Below the pieces are notes generated by a model. It was not told the origin of the DNA. It ran no database searches and saw only the letters and a list, made by a program, of their open reading frames with translations. The position numbers were made by a program, and so were the translations under genes. This document shows, piece by piece, positions 1-6,985 of a DNA stretch of 34,772 nucleotides. Where the stretch lies: the IMG/VR virus record IMGVR_UViG_3300025093_000007, positions 1 through 34,772 of that record. One strand, given 5' to 3'. The number at the start of each line of letters is the position of its first letter. Position 1 is the first letter of the stretch. This stretch comes from a virus.

Positions 1-127
1 GTCCGGAATTAAGTCTTTCTTGTTGTATTTGCGTCGTTTAAATAGCTTCATTTCGATTTTTTTCAAAGATAGGGAAAATTGATCAACGGAATTTGACGAA
101 ATCGTGATTGAAGGTCCAAAGGAAATA
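1..127. repeat. Terminal direct repeat, left copy (circular assembly overlap)
   Basis: These 127 bases are identical to 34646-34772. They contain the last codons and stop of the large terminase gene, the short gap after it, and the first codons of the next gene (ATG at position 51 on the minus strand). An exact 127-nt overlap is what a short-read assembler leaves at the ends of a circular contig when the largest k-mer is 127, so I read it as an assembly signature of a circular or circularly permuted genome and not as a biological terminal repeat. Confidence 0.9.
64..71 (-). promoter_or_regulatory. TAnnTTTG-like -7 box ahead of the virion genes
   Basis: The minus strand reads TATCTTTG here, matching the TAnnTTTG -7 consensus of Bacteroidota promoters. 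It lies between the terminase stop (83) and the ATG at 51, 12 nt before the start codon. A TTG is found 12 nt upstream of the box, closer than the usual spacing for a -33 element, so only half of the promoter consensus is present. It is the natural place to start transcription of the tail and head genes. The same box is repeated at 34709-34716. Confidence 0.4.
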
Positions 128-1360
128 TCGAAAACAATCAAGAAGGTGACTTTTTCGCGCGTCTTTTGTCTTGTTGATTTCGCCGGTTTCCGTTGCTTCA
201 ACGGTTTCCAGGTCTTCAATTAGATACATACAACCGGCGTCAACCTGGAAATCGTTGTGATTCGAAAGAATTGAATTGCACAAAACGCGTGAATTCTTGA
301 TCGACGGATTGACGGAAGGAACGCGGAATTGATTCTTTGAAAGGTCCAATTCGTCACGAATGATCGTGTAATAGTTTAAAGCGCCTTTTGTGATCGCATT
401 TCGGGCCGATCCGGACGCGTCACCGGTCACAAGGAAGTAAACGTCACCGAATTCGACGCGGATCGCTTCACAAAGCCGGTAAATGTCACTATTACGAAGG
501 CGGAATTCCTTGAAGATCCGGATCCGGTCGTCGTATGATTGCCCTGCAATACATGTGATCGGATCAACGTTGAAGTCAAACGACAAGATAATCGGTTCCG
601 AATGATCAATTTGAACGCCTTTTGTGACGGTTTTCCGCTTGTCGAACGCGTAAAGGAACGGCCGGTCAATGTCAAGAACGTTCCAATCGCCGCGAACGAA
701 GACGGCCTTTGTCACTTCGTCAAGATTTTCCAGGCCTTCAAGATATTCTTCCGGAAGTGAAGGATTGTCGTTCATTGTGGCCCGAAGATAGAAGTAATCG
801 TCACGAAGCGTCTTGTCGATATACGGTTCGTGAAATTCGTGTTTGGTCCAATTGTTCGACGGATTGCAAGTCGTAAGGATTAACGGTTTCGGTTGAAGAT
901 CCAGGTCCGGAATAATATGTCGGCCGGCCCGAAGTTTACATTTTTCGAAGGTCTTCTTTTGTATTTCTTGACCTTCTTCGATCAAGAATCCGTTTGCTTC
1001 GATTCCGTCAAACCTGGTCAAGTTCTTGTCTTGATTGTAGTTTTCCGGAAAGAACGTCAATTGACTTCCGTTTCGGAAGGTGACGATTTGATCGGTTTGA
1101 TTGTACGATTTGATAAAATGTCGCGGACATAACTTCAAGAACGACGGAATTGTCGTCCGTTTAAGCGTCGGAAGTGATTCACGGACCACAAACCAACGTG
1201 AACCAGGAAAGATCTTCGCTAATAGTACAAATATCGCCAAGCAAACGTATGTTTTGCCGCCGCCGGCCGCGCCGCCGTACATTAAACAACGGTATTTGAA
1301 GGAAAGAACGGCTTGAATGAATTCTTCTTGCTTCTTGTGTGGTTCGAAAATAACGTTCAA
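83..1360 (-). CDS. terL: Terminase large subunit (packaging ATPase-nuclease)
   Basis: This is the DNA-packaging motor: it translocates phage DNA through the portal and cuts concatemers. The N-terminal ATPase domain shows a Walker A motif (GGAAGGGKT, about residues 29-37) and a Walker B motif (FLIEE, about 125-129). The C-terminal RNase H-like nuclease shows the expected acidic residues in SFDFNVDP (about 267-274), GDASG (about 315) and LLDCFRYF (Asp near 408). The reading frame is open back to 1435, but that would overlap the small subunit by about 80 nt. I prefer the TTG at 1360, which overlaps the TGA stop of the small subunit (TTGA) and gives 425 aa, a normal length for the family. The amidase gene here uses the same TTGA arrangement. 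The terminase closes the replication block, and the tail genes follow directly across the circle junction. Confidence 0.95.
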   Translation of the reverse strand: MNVIFEPHKKQEEFIQAVLSFKYRCLMYGGAAGGGKTYVCLAIFVLLAKIFPGSRWFVVRESLPTLKRTTIPSFLKLCPRHFIKSYNQTDQIVTFRNGSQLTFFPENYNQDKNLTRFDGIEANGFLIEEGQEIQKKTFEKCKLRAGRHIIPDLDLQPKPLILTTCNPSNNWTKHEFHEPYIDKTLRDDYFYLRATMNDNPSLPEEYLEGLENLDEVTKAVFVRGDWNVLDIDRPFLYAFDKRKTVTKGVQIDHSEPIILSFDFNVDPITCIAGQSYDDRIRIFKEFRLRNSDIYRLCEAIRVEFGDVYFLVTGDASGSARNAITKGALNYYTIIRDELDLSKNQFRVPSVNPSIKNSRVLCNSILSNHNDFQVDAGCMYLIEDLETVEATETGEINKTKDARKSHLLDCFRYFLWTFNHDFVKFR

Positions 1361-1908
1361 AACTTGATTGTTTGATTGCCTATCCGGAAGACTTGCGGTT
1401 CGGTTTGGGTGTCGGTGAATTTGTCGTCGTTCCAATTGGCCGGATCAACGTTCTTCAATGCAAATATTATCGCGGCGGTTGCCGGCGGAATGTACCTTGA
1501 TTTTTTCCGCGTCCTGGTCGATACAAGGCGGCCTTTGTTGTCGGTCAACCGTTCGATTTCTTCTTCGTCAACGAAATAACCGGTAATTAAGCGCTTTAAA
1601 CCATGCAAAGCGACGTCGCGGACGCCTTCACGGTTTGCGCGGCCGTTGTTGTCCTTTGCTTCTTTTTTTAATACTGAAATTTCCGAATATTTTCGCGCCC
1701 AATTTTCAAGCGTTCGCGCGGTGATTCCTTCTTCTGCGCAACATGATTCGAGTGTATAATTGCCGGTTGAATATAGTTCACAAATCTTTTCGGCCTTCTT
1801 GACCTTTTCGGCCTTCGATCGAAGGTTCGCGGACGTTTTCTTCTTCTTCTTGTCTTCCGGTTTGATCTTCGGATCCTGGTCAAACGTCTTTTTTTGTCCG
1901 CGCTTCAT
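1357..1908 (-). CDS. terS: Terminase small subunit (DNA recognition)
   Basis: The 183-aa product lies immediately upstream of the large terminase and overlaps it by 4 nt, the classic position of the small subunit that recognises phage DNA and regulates the motor. A lysine-rich N-terminal 35 residues is followed by a helix-turn-helix-like segment at about 48-75 (AEEGITARTLENWARKY). The C-terminal part contains PPATAAIIFALKNVDPANW, typical of small terminases of this type (tolerance of alanine, isoleucine and 'LKN-DP-NW'). The ATG at 1908 lies inside the end of the previous gene (29-nt overlap). The assignment rests on context plus these motifs. Confidence 0.85.
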   Translation of the reverse strand: MKRGQKKTFDQDPKIKPEDKKKKKTSANLRSKAEKVKKAEKICELYSTGNYTLESCCAEEGITARTLENWARKYSEISVLKKEAKDNNGRANREGVRDVALHGLKRLITGYFVDEEEIERLTDNKGRLVSTRTRKKSRYIPPATAAIIFALKNVDPANWNDDKFTDTQTEPQVFRIGNQTIKF

Positions 1909-2059
1909 GTGGCAAATTTACGGATTTTTGAAAAAAAGGTTCTTCGACAATCACTTGACCGATCTTTCCGTCTTCAAATCGCTTGATCGTGACTTTGTGT
2001 TTGTTGTTGTGTTCCTGGAAATCAATGAAAAGGATCCGTCCGATCGGTTTTTCATTCAT
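1880..2059 (-). CDS. Small hypothetical protein, 59 aa
   Basis: I do not recognise this protein. It reads as a compact, mostly beta/alpha soluble polypeptide with a stretch RILFIDFQEHNNKHKVTIK. The frame extends upstream to a TTG at 2098, but that would lie well inside the preceding 51-aa gene, so I prefer the ATG at 2059 (start MNEKPIG). Its end overlaps the small terminase start by 29 nt, which implies translational coupling. No membrane segment or signal is seen. Confidence 0.6.
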   Translation of the reverse strand: MNEKPIGRILFIDFQEHNNKHKVTIKRFEDGKIGQVIVEEPFFQKSVNLPHEARTKKDV

Positions 2060-2081
2060 TTGAACGACGTTTTTCCGGTGA

Positions 2082-2237
2082 TCAATCGACAAGTCCAAAG
2101 ATCAATTTCAAGTATTGACGCCTTATTTCGATTGCTCGGACCTTCAATTCGAATTCTTGAAGCGAAATCGAATCGTTTTCGGCCAATTCTCGGATCATGT
2201 CGTCGAACATTTCGTCAAATATTTCGAATCCGTTCAT
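2082..2237 (-). CDS. Small hypothetical protein, 51 aa
   Basis: This short gene is easy to miss. An ATG at 2237 opens a 51-codon frame ending with TGA at 2082-2084, starting MNGFEIFDEMFDDMIREL and continuing as charged amphipathic helix with LQEFELKVRAIEIRRQYLK. It fills what would otherwise be an unexplained gap of about 180 nt in a genome that is nearly gapless, starts 3 nt after the previous stop, and keeps the codon style of its neighbours. The predicted product is a small helical, acidic protein. The function is unknown. Confidence 0.6.
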   Translation of the reverse strand: MNGFEIFDEMFDDMIRELAENDSISLQEFELKVRAIEIRRQYLKLIFGLVD

Positions 2238-2240
2238 TTT

Positions 2241-2492
2241 TCAAAGGTTGTCTTCACAAAAAATTGGCGTCAATTCGCCAACGTAGGCGCCTAAAACGTT
2301 GAAATTGAAGAATTCAACGGATTCTTCGTGATTCATTTGTTGACATAAAATTTCGATACAACGTGAAGACGAATATATCAATCGCATTGTGTTTATTTCA
2401 ATTCCAATGATCGCCGCGTCAAAGCCGTCAACCTTCAAAATTTCATCTTCCGGAAATCTTTCAAGTATTTTTTCAATCTTTGAACAATTCAT
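2241..2492 (-). CDS. Conserved-looking phage protein, 83 aa
   Basis: The product begins MNCSKIEKILERFPEDEILKV and contains FDAAIIGIE, a segment I associate with small proteins widespread in phage early regions. Their function is unknown. It has a mixed alpha/beta appearance and no membrane segment. The ATG overlaps the stop of the upstream gene by 4 nt (ATGA), so it belongs to the tightly coupled replication/early operon. Confidence 0.7.
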   Translation of the reverse strand: MNCSKIEKILERFPEDEILKVDGFDAAIIGIEINTMRLIYSSSRCIEILCQQMNHEESVEFFNFNVLGAYVGELTPIFCEDNL

Positions 2493-2746
2493 TTCTTCGC
2501 GTTTCTTTTCATTTCACGAATGATCCTTCGCGTTTCTTTGCCGGTTCGGAAGGATCCGTCCGGGTTCAAATATACCATTTCCCAAAGTCGTTCAATTTTC
2601 TTGATTTCCTTCCGTGAATTGACGTCGAATTGTAATTGAAATTTGTCCCTTGCGAACATGGAAAGGTTGACCAAGTGTTGAATTTTTCGTTCGCGTCGTT
2701 TCTTCACCTGGAAGAATTCGACGATTTTTTTCAATATTTTTTTCAT
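2489..2746 (-). CDS. Small basic hypothetical protein, 85 aa
   Basis: This is a strongly basic helical protein: MKKILKKIVEFF, then KKRRERKIQHLVNLS, and a C-terminal region rich in Arg and Lys (RRIIREMKRNAKK). The charge would suit nucleic-acid binding, but no named domain is visible. It overlaps the neighbouring genes by 4 nt on each side (ATGA junctions), so it is translated as part of the early operon. The function is unknown. Confidence 0.65.
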   Translation of the reverse strand: MKKILKKIVEFFQVKKRRERKIQHLVNLSMFARDKFQLQFDVNSRKEIKKIERLWEMVYLNPDGSFRTGKETRRIIREMKRNAKK

Positions 2747-3147
2747 GAAGCGTTTTTTGTAAGACCGTATTTTTCAAAAAATGTCATTCCGAAGGTTGCG
2801 CGAAGATCCTTTTCGCCGGCTTTTCTGATTGCCCGAATTGCTTCTTCGCGTTCTTTCAATGAATCAAGCCAATTCATGAAGTCTTCGGCGTTGTCCGCGA
2901 CGTAATAACCGGAAGACGACGCGACAAGGCCCGGAATCAAACGACGGATCCGAATGTAATTGATCACCTTCCGGATCCGGGCGCCGGAAAGATTCATTGA
3001 ATATTTCGTTTTTAAGGCCTTTTGAACGCGTTTGTTTGTGATTATGTGGTTTTTTCCTTTGCGGTCCTTAAAATAGGCGACAAACATGTCAACGACCTTC
3101 ATTTCGTCCGCGTTTAGCGGCTTTGTGATTTCTTCAAAGTTTTTCAT
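2743..3147 (-). CDS. Putative winged-helix DNA-binding protein, 134 aa
   Basis: The central region (about residues 35-90) reads as a winged helix-turn-helix: an INTKRVQKAL-like helix, SGARIRKVINYIRIRRLIPG as recognition helix, and SSSGYYVADNAEDFMNWLDS as wing plus following helix. The pattern 'GYYVA...W..SLK.R...I' is familiar from small phage proteins in replication regions. It may regulate early genes or assist initiation at an origin; neither is shown. The ATG overlaps the previous gene by 14 nt. The initiation motif of this gene is encoded by the KIEK codons of the upstream gene. Confidence 0.6.
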   Translation of the reverse strand: MKNFEEITKPLNADEMKVVDMFVAYFKDRKGKNHIITNKRVQKALKTKYSMNLSGARIRKVINYIRIRRLIPGLVASSSGYYVADNAEDFMNWLDSLKEREEAIRAIRKAGEKDLRATFGMTFFEKYGLTKNAS

Positions 3148-3316
3148 TTCTTAATTTTTCGATTTTTTCAACTAATGATCGACGCCGTTGTCTATATTTC
3201 GCAATTTGATTTTGCAATTGAACGACGAATTTTTCCGTTTGGTTAATCTGCGCGTCAATGTGTTCAATCGCTTTATTGTAGCGCTGAATCAAATTTTGTT
3301 TATCCTTTTTGAACAT
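3134..3316 (-). CDS. Small coiled-coil protein, 60 aa
   Basis: The whole product is a predicted amphipathic coiled coil (MFKKDKQNLIQRYNKAIEH, then heptad-like spacing through VVQLQNQIAKYRQRRR to VEKIEKLRNEKL). It has no Cys and no membrane segment. It overlaps the upstream membrane protein gene by 17 nt and the downstream winged-helix gene by 14 nt. A small oligomerising accessory protein is plausible, but the function is unknown. Confidence 0.6.
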   Translation of the reverse strand: MFKKDKQNLIQRYNKAIEHIDAQINQTEKFVVQLQNQIAKYRQRRRSLVEKIEKLRNEKL

Positions 3317-3551
3317 GCTTCTTCCGTTTGCGTAAATTTGACTTCATTTTCATTTTCAAACGGTTTTCACGGACCAGGCCTTGAAAATACTTGATTTGCC
3401 ATTGACAAGCGTCAAGAAGACCGGTGATCCTAAAAACAAAGGCGACGATCCACAAGACGAAGCCGGTTGCAATCGTCAAGACCAACAAAGGAAGCGTCAA
3501 CGAAAGTGACGGAACAAGCGCGATTTTGCCGCGAATTGATAGTTTTTCCAT
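3300..3551 (-). CDS. Small membrane protein, 83 aa
   Basis: One long hydrophobic region (about residues 12-42, rich in L, V, I and F) can form one or two membrane helices; the remaining C-terminal half is strongly basic (RLKMKMKSNLRKRKKHVQKG). The frame can start at a TTG at 3557, but the ATG at 3551, two bases after the upstream stop, is the better start. A small basic-tailed inner-membrane protein in the early block could be an early membrane effector or a superinfection-exclusion protein. This is only a suggestion. Confidence 0.55.
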   Translation of the reverse strand: MEKLSIRGKIALVPSLSLTLPLLVLTIATGFVLWIVAFVFRITGLLDACQWQIKYFQGLVRENRLKMKMKSNLRKRKKHVQKG

Positions 3552-3553
3552 GA

Positions 3554-3754
3554 TCAAAAAGGTTGTTTTTGTGGTTCGTTTATTTGTTCGATTTTTCTTC
3601 GGATCTGTTTGATCGTTGCGTCAATGTCTTTGACGTTTTCGACGGCGTGATCCGAAACAATCGTCTTCGCTTCTTCCTGGATCTTCATTTTTTCAAGGCC
3701 GATCAAAGTCAATTGCAGCGCGTTCATGTTTACGGTGATACAAATTTCATTCAT
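3554..3754 (-). CDS. Small helical hypothetical protein, 66 aa
   Basis: I do not recognise the product. It starts MNEICITVNMNALQLTLIGLE and ends in a charged helix (DATIKQIRRKIEQINEPQKQ). Its ATG overlaps the upstream stop (ATGA), and the A-rich initiation motif AAAAATCGAAA just before it is encoded by the C-terminal codons of the upstream gene (LKIEIK). It belongs to the coupled early operon. Confidence 0.6.
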   Translation of the reverse strand: MNEICITVNMNALQLTLIGLEKMKIQEEAKTIVSDHAVENVKDIDATIKQIRRKIEQINEPQKQPF

Positions 3755-4218
3755 TTTATTTCGATTTTTAAAGGGTTTGATTCAATATATTTTTTCAATT
3801 TCATTCGGTCAATCCAGGTCAAAAAGGATCGGTCTTCACTTTTAAGAAATCGCATGATTTCCGGGAAGTGTCCGGCGTCTTCGATCAAGTTTACAATTTG
3901 CGCGATTGTCGCGGATCCGAATTTCGATATTTCGTCGGTTTCCGTGTCTTCAATCTTAAAAATAGACGGTTCGACCGGTTGTTCTTTGAAGACTTCGATC
4001 CTGGCCAAAGTCAAGCGCGTGTCGGTTATTCCGACGATCTTGATTCCAGGCGAAACGCGTTGTAATTCTTCGACGTAATCGTCCAATTGATCGTCCGTTC
4101 CAATGAATCGAATCGTTCCGGATCCGAATGAAAAATCACTAAAATTTTGACCGGTTGACAAGTCGCGACGTATTGCCGCGACGTTGCCTTTGTAGTGTAT
4201 TTCAAACGTTGTTTTCAT
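3751..4218 (-). CDS. Hypothetical protein, 155 aa
   Basis: The frame is open upstream to about 4350, but the ATG at 4218 (MKTTFEIHYKGN) is preferred because it overlaps the TGA of the 36-aa gene upstream (ATGA) and leaves that gene intact. The first ~75 residues look like a small beta-rich domain (TIRFIGTDDQLDDYVEEL, then GIKIVGITDTRLTLARIEVF); the rest is helical and charged. No catalytic motif is recognised. It follows the SSB gene in the operon, after a 76-nt non-coding gap and the 36-aa gene. Confidence 0.6.
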   Translation of the reverse strand: MKTTFEIHYKGNVAAIRRDLSTGQNFSDFSFGSGTIRFIGTDDQLDDYVEELQRVSPGIKIVGITDTRLTLARIEVFKEQPVEPSIFKIEDTETDEISKFGSATIAQIVNLIEDAGHFPEIMRFLKSEDRSFLTWIDRMKLKKYIESNPLKIEIK

Positions 4219-4325
4219 GTTCCAAAAAAGAAATACAATCCGACAATGATTGAAATAATTCCGACGATCACGGTCACAATTGCGCCGAAGCCGTCTTCCT
4301 GGTTGTTTTGATTTTCTGAATTCAT
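4215..4325 (-). CDS. Hidden 36-aa single-pass membrane microprotein
   Basis: An ATG at 4325 opens a 36-codon frame ending in a TGA (4215-4217) that overlaps the next ATG. The product has a polar N-terminus (MNSENQNNQEDGFG) and one clean membrane helix (AIVTVIVGIISIIVGLYFFF). The start is preceded by the AAAAATCGAAA motif seen before many starts here, and the ATGA junction is the same as at neighbouring genes, so I think it is real. A membrane helix with a short acidic head resembles small phage membrane effectors, but there is no specific evidence for a role. Confidence 0.65.
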   Translation of the reverse strand: MNSENQNNQEDGFGAIVTVIVGIISIIVGLYFFFGT

Positions 4326-4401
4326 TCTTTCGATTTTTAAGTTTTTGCAATATATATTTTTTTTCAATTCCGTCAAGGTTCCGAAAATTTACTTTTCAAA
4401 A

Positions 4402-4824
4402 TCAAAACGGAAGATCGTCTTGTTCTTCCTGGATCAATCGTTGTTGATTGTCATTGTACCCGGTCGCCGGTTCTGATTCGGTGAATTTTGGTTCCGTTTG
4501 GTTTTTCGGTGACAAAAATTCGATTTCGTCGGCGATTGTTTCGACAAAAAGACGGTTGTTTCCTTCCTGGTCGGTGAATTGCTTCTTCTTCAAGCGTCCA
4601 ACGATCAACAATTTTGATCCTTTTTTCACGTATGATCCGACCAATTCGGCCAATTTTCCGAAGGCGACAACGTTGAACCAGGTCGTTTCTTCTTGCTTTT
4701 CGCCGTTTTGATCTTTGCGATATTCGTTCACGGCGATCGTGAATTTTGCGATTGTCAATCCGGTTTCGGTTGACGTGACTTCCGGATCCGCGCCGGTATT
4801 GCCACAAATTAGATGTTTGTTCAT
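4402..4824 (-). CDS. ssb: Single-stranded DNA-binding protein
   Basis: This is a 140-aa OB-fold SSB that coats single-stranded DNA during replication and recombination. The N-terminal ~105 residues carry the family pattern: LICGNTGADPEV, FTIAVNEY, TTWFNVVAFGKLAELV, YVKKGSKLLIVGRL and FVETIADEIEFL. The C-terminal tail is disordered and ends in the acidic tip DDLPF, the standard docking peptide for partner proteins. Length is normal for a phage or bacterial SSB. The ATG overlaps the upstream gene by 4 nt, and the A-rich initiation motif lies inside that gene's last codons. After the stop there is a 76-nt non-coding gap (4326-4401). Confidence 0.95.
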   Translation of the reverse strand: MNKHLICGNTGADPEVTSTETGLTIAKFTIAVNEYRKDQNGEKQEETTWFNVVAFGKLAELVGSYVKKGSKLLIVGRLKKKQFTDQEGNNRLFVETIADEIEFLSPKNQTEPKFTESEPATGYNDNQQRLIQEEQDDLPF

Positions 4825-5042
4825 TTTATTTGATTTTTAGGTTTGATAATTTGATTGTTTGGAACGATCAATTTCGATTCGTCCGCGATTGCGCCGACGT
4901 TGGTCAACCATTCATTGAATTCCGGCGCGCTTATTTTGTCGCCTTCTTCGCGTTCCTGGTTTATCTGTTCGATCGTTAGAAGTGTTCGTTTGTATTCGCA
5001 TTTCAGCAAATGCAACAAAGCGTTGTTTGCGTTCAATTTCAT
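4821..5042 (-). CDS. Hypothetical protein, 73 aa
   Basis: The small helical product starts MKLNANNALLHLLKCEYKRTL and ends LIVPNNQIIKPKNQIK. The last codons (KNQIK) double as the A-rich initiation region of the SSB gene, and the stop overlaps the SSB ATG. Sitting between the replication protein and SSB, it is probably a replication accessory protein, but I see no diagnostic motif. Confidence 0.6.
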   Translation of the reverse strand: MKLNANNALLHLLKCEYKRTLLTIEQINQEREEGDKISAPEFNEWLTNVGAIADESKLIVPNNQIIKPKNQIK

Positions 5043-5893
5043 TGTTCAAAGTTTTTTTTGTCCGTTTTCCAGGCGTCAAAATTTGAATAGTCTTGTTTCA
5101 CCTTGTTGAAAAAATCTTCAATCGTCAATTCGAAGCAAAATCGCCGGAAGACTTCTTCTTTTTTTTCCGGACCTTTTGCCGGATCTTGAAGCAATTTTCG
5201 AAGCGTGTGTTGTTCAAGTGACGACGAATATTTCGAAGTATTCACCGAAAACCAATTTTCGGCGCGTTTAAGCGCTTCTTTTTTTATTTCGGCCTTCTTC
5301 CCTTCCGAAACATTTTGAAGGCCGTATCGACGACGTAAAACGCCAAAAACGACGTTTGCCGGTGTGATTTCGAAATTCAATTTTCCAATTTTGCAAAAAT
5401 TGTCGAAAAGCGGCTTCAAGACGTTTTCGTCAAACAACCGGTCCGTTTCTTTTTGGAATTCCGGATCCTTCGATCGTTGTTCAAGGTTGTTTTTTTGTGA
5501 TTCAATTGTCTTCCTGGAAAGATCCGCCGCGATTTTGGATCGGTATTTTTGATAGGCGGCGAAAACGGTCGTCAAGTAAAGCGCCGAAAACCGGCCGAAA
5601 TGATTCAATTCAACTTCAAATTTTCCATTCAAAGCCAATTCGAAGGCGATCTTGATTTCTTCCGGCGCGTAATTCTTCAAATTTCCGCGAATGAAATTGA
5701 TCAAGACGGTCTTTTCGATTTCCGTCGGTATCTGATCGGACCGAAGACCGATCAACGTGAAGACGTATCGAAGCGCTTGTTTGATCGGTTCGTCGTTTTC
5801 AATGTCGCGGATCCTGGTCGGCGATTGTATCGCGGCGACAATTTCAGAATTCGCGAAGCCGTTGTTCGAAGTCTTTGTTGATATTTCCTTCAT
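5039..5893 (-). CDS. Probable replication-associated protein, 284 aa
   Basis: The protein is helical and basic. The segment EIKIAFELALNGKFEVELNH followed by FGRFSALYLTTVFAAYQKYR (about residues 78-120) resembles a protein common in Bacteroidota prophages and phages next to replication genes; no enzymatic motif (no Walker A) is visible, so it is not a DnaC/DnaB-type ATPase. The middle is charged coiled coil. It overlaps the upstream YdaU-like gene by 50 nt and the downstream gene by 4 nt. A replication-initiation or helicase-loading accessory role is an inference from position. Confidence 0.6.
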   Translation of the reverse strand: MKEISTKTSNNGFANSEIVAAIQSPTRIRDIENDEPIKQALRYVFTLIGLRSDQIPTEIEKTVLINFIRGNLKNYAPEEIKIAFELALNGKFEVELNHFGRFSALYLTTVFAAYQKYRSKIAADLSRKTIESQKNNLEQRSKDPEFQKETDRLFDENVLKPLFDNFCKIGKLNFEITPANVVFGVLRRRYGLQNVSEGKKAEIKKEALKRAENWFSVNTSKYSSSLEQHTLRKLLQDPAKGPEKKEEVFRRFCFELTIEDFFNKVKQDYSNFDAWKTDKKNFEQ

Positions 5894-6587
5894 TGTTTTC
5901 TTTTTTTAACCAATTCCGCGCCGTCAAATACGCGCTTTTGTATTTCTTTAAATTTCGAAAATTTTCCATTCGGTTGAAAATGTCGATTGTTTTTTCGTTT
6001 CCGAAATCGGCTTCCAGGCGTTCGCAATCACGGAAGGTCAATTGACTTTTTAATTTCAATATTTCCGGGCAATTGTCACGAACGTATTTTTGCAAAAGGT
6101 GTTCTTCACTTTCTTTTTTATATTCTTTTTTCTTTATTGAAATAGAAGAAGAAGAAGAAGGGGTTGTCTTTTGCTTCCCGGTTTGGTTGTCGTTTGCTTG
6201 CGTTTTGCTTGCGTTTTGCTTAACCAAATTAGGATTTCCGCCTTTTCGACCGGATTCGGCCCGGACCTTAGACAATCGGGCGTCTTCGACCATTCTTTTA
6301 CAAAAATATCGGCCTTTTTCGTCCATTTTTAGGACGCCGAAACGCGTCAATTCATCGAAGACTTTTTTGAATCTTTTTTGACTAATTCCGGACAACTTTT
6401 GGATTCCTTTTGGATCCAAAAAGTGACCATTTATCGCCAAATAACCAGGCGACGACGACAAAAAAGAGTGACAAAGAAGGTCGATCCATACGCCGCGCGC
6501 TTCGGCCGAAACCATGCGAAGCGAAGAATCCGTCAACCAATCCGCCGCGTAAAATTGAAACGCCGGCGCTTTTTTTCGTGAATTCAT
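5844..6587 (-). CDS. DUF1376/YdaU-like phage replication protein
   Basis: The N-terminal domain (residues 8-105) carries the YdaU/DUF1376 signature: AFQFYAADWLTD, RMVSAEARGVWIDLLCHSF, then a winged-helix-like QKLSGISQKRFKKVFDEL and LKMDEKGRYFCKRM. Proteins of this type act in phage replication initiation, probably at the origin and primosome. A low-complexity Ser/Thr/Gln/Asn linker (about 115-155, including a run of five Ser) joins it to a C-terminal helical domain (CPEILKLKSQLTFRDCERLE to YLTARNWLKKE), a layout typical of replisome organisers. The linker is encoded by short tandem repeats. The ATG overlaps the upstream stop by 4 nt. Confidence 0.75.
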   Translation of the reverse strand: MNSRKKAPAFQFYAADWLTDSSLRMVSAEARGVWIDLLCHSFLSSSPGYLAINGHFLDPKGIQKLSGISQKRFKKVFDELTRFGVLKMDEKGRYFCKRMVEDARLSKVRAESGRKGGNPNLVKQNASKTQANDNQTGKQKTTPSSSSSISIKKKEYKKESEEHLLQKYVRDNCPEILKLKSQLTFRDCERLEADFGNEKTIDIFNRMENFRNLKKYKSAYLTARNWLKKENNEGNINKDFEQRLREF

Positions 6588-6985
6588 TTCAACAACCTTT
6601 CCGTCTTTTTTTCCGCCTGGATCAAGACTTTGACAAGTGATCGGACCTTCGGCGTCAAAAAGACTTTGTTTCCCTTAACAATTGCCGACAAAAACGGCTT
6701 TGAAAATTCTTCATGCTGCCGGTTGAATTCCGCGAACGATCCGAATTCAATCAAGATCGTCCGCCGAATATATTCGCGCATTTTTACCGGAATTCGTGAT
6801 TCCGGCGACAAGAAGACGTTCAATTCGCGGATCTTGTCAAGCAATTCTTCGCGGTCCTTTTGCCGCGTTCCGTTCAACGTTCGATAAATGATCCAGGCGT
6901 CAAGCGGTTGTTTGCTATGATTCGCAAACGCCGCGACGGATCCAAATTTCGAAACGATTTGTTCGGTCAATTTATTCGCCTTCAT
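6584..6985 (-). CDS. Duplicated helix-turn-helix-like protein, 133 aa
   Basis: The protein seems to be built of two similar units. Unit one (about 6-55) has IVSKFGSVAAFANHSKQPLD followed by a helix and TLNGTRQ; unit two (about 70-120) has ILIEFGSFAEFNRQHEEF followed by SAIVKGNKVFLTPKVR. Both share the 'FGS-A-F' turn with flanking helices, as in lambda-repressor-like or Cro-like DNA-binding folds. It may be a DNA-binding regulator or a replication factor. The ATG at 6985 lies 14 nt inside the end of the bet-like gene. Confidence 0.55.
   Translation of the reverse strand: MKANKLTEQIVSKFGSVAAFANHSKQPLDAWIIYRTLNGTRQKDREELLDKIRELNVFLSPESRIPVKMREYIRRTILIEFGSFAEFNRQHEEFSKPFLSAIVKGNKVFLTPKVRSLVKVLIQAEKKTERLLK

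Noticed and set aside
1-127. A biological terminal repeat or cohesive end
   Set aside because: The length equals a standard assembly k-mer and the repeat lies inside coding sequence with no special structure, so an assembly overlap is the simpler reading.
1760-2302. Plus-strand open frame of 180 codons
   Set aside because: It runs antisense across the small terminase and three small genes and has low-complexity Phe/Arg-rich content typical of the reverse complement of lysine- and glutamate-rich genes. No gene-like start context is present.
3563-4078. Plus-strand frame of 171 codons
   Set aside because: It covers two coupled minus-strand genes in reverse and is Phe/Ser-rich; a shadow.
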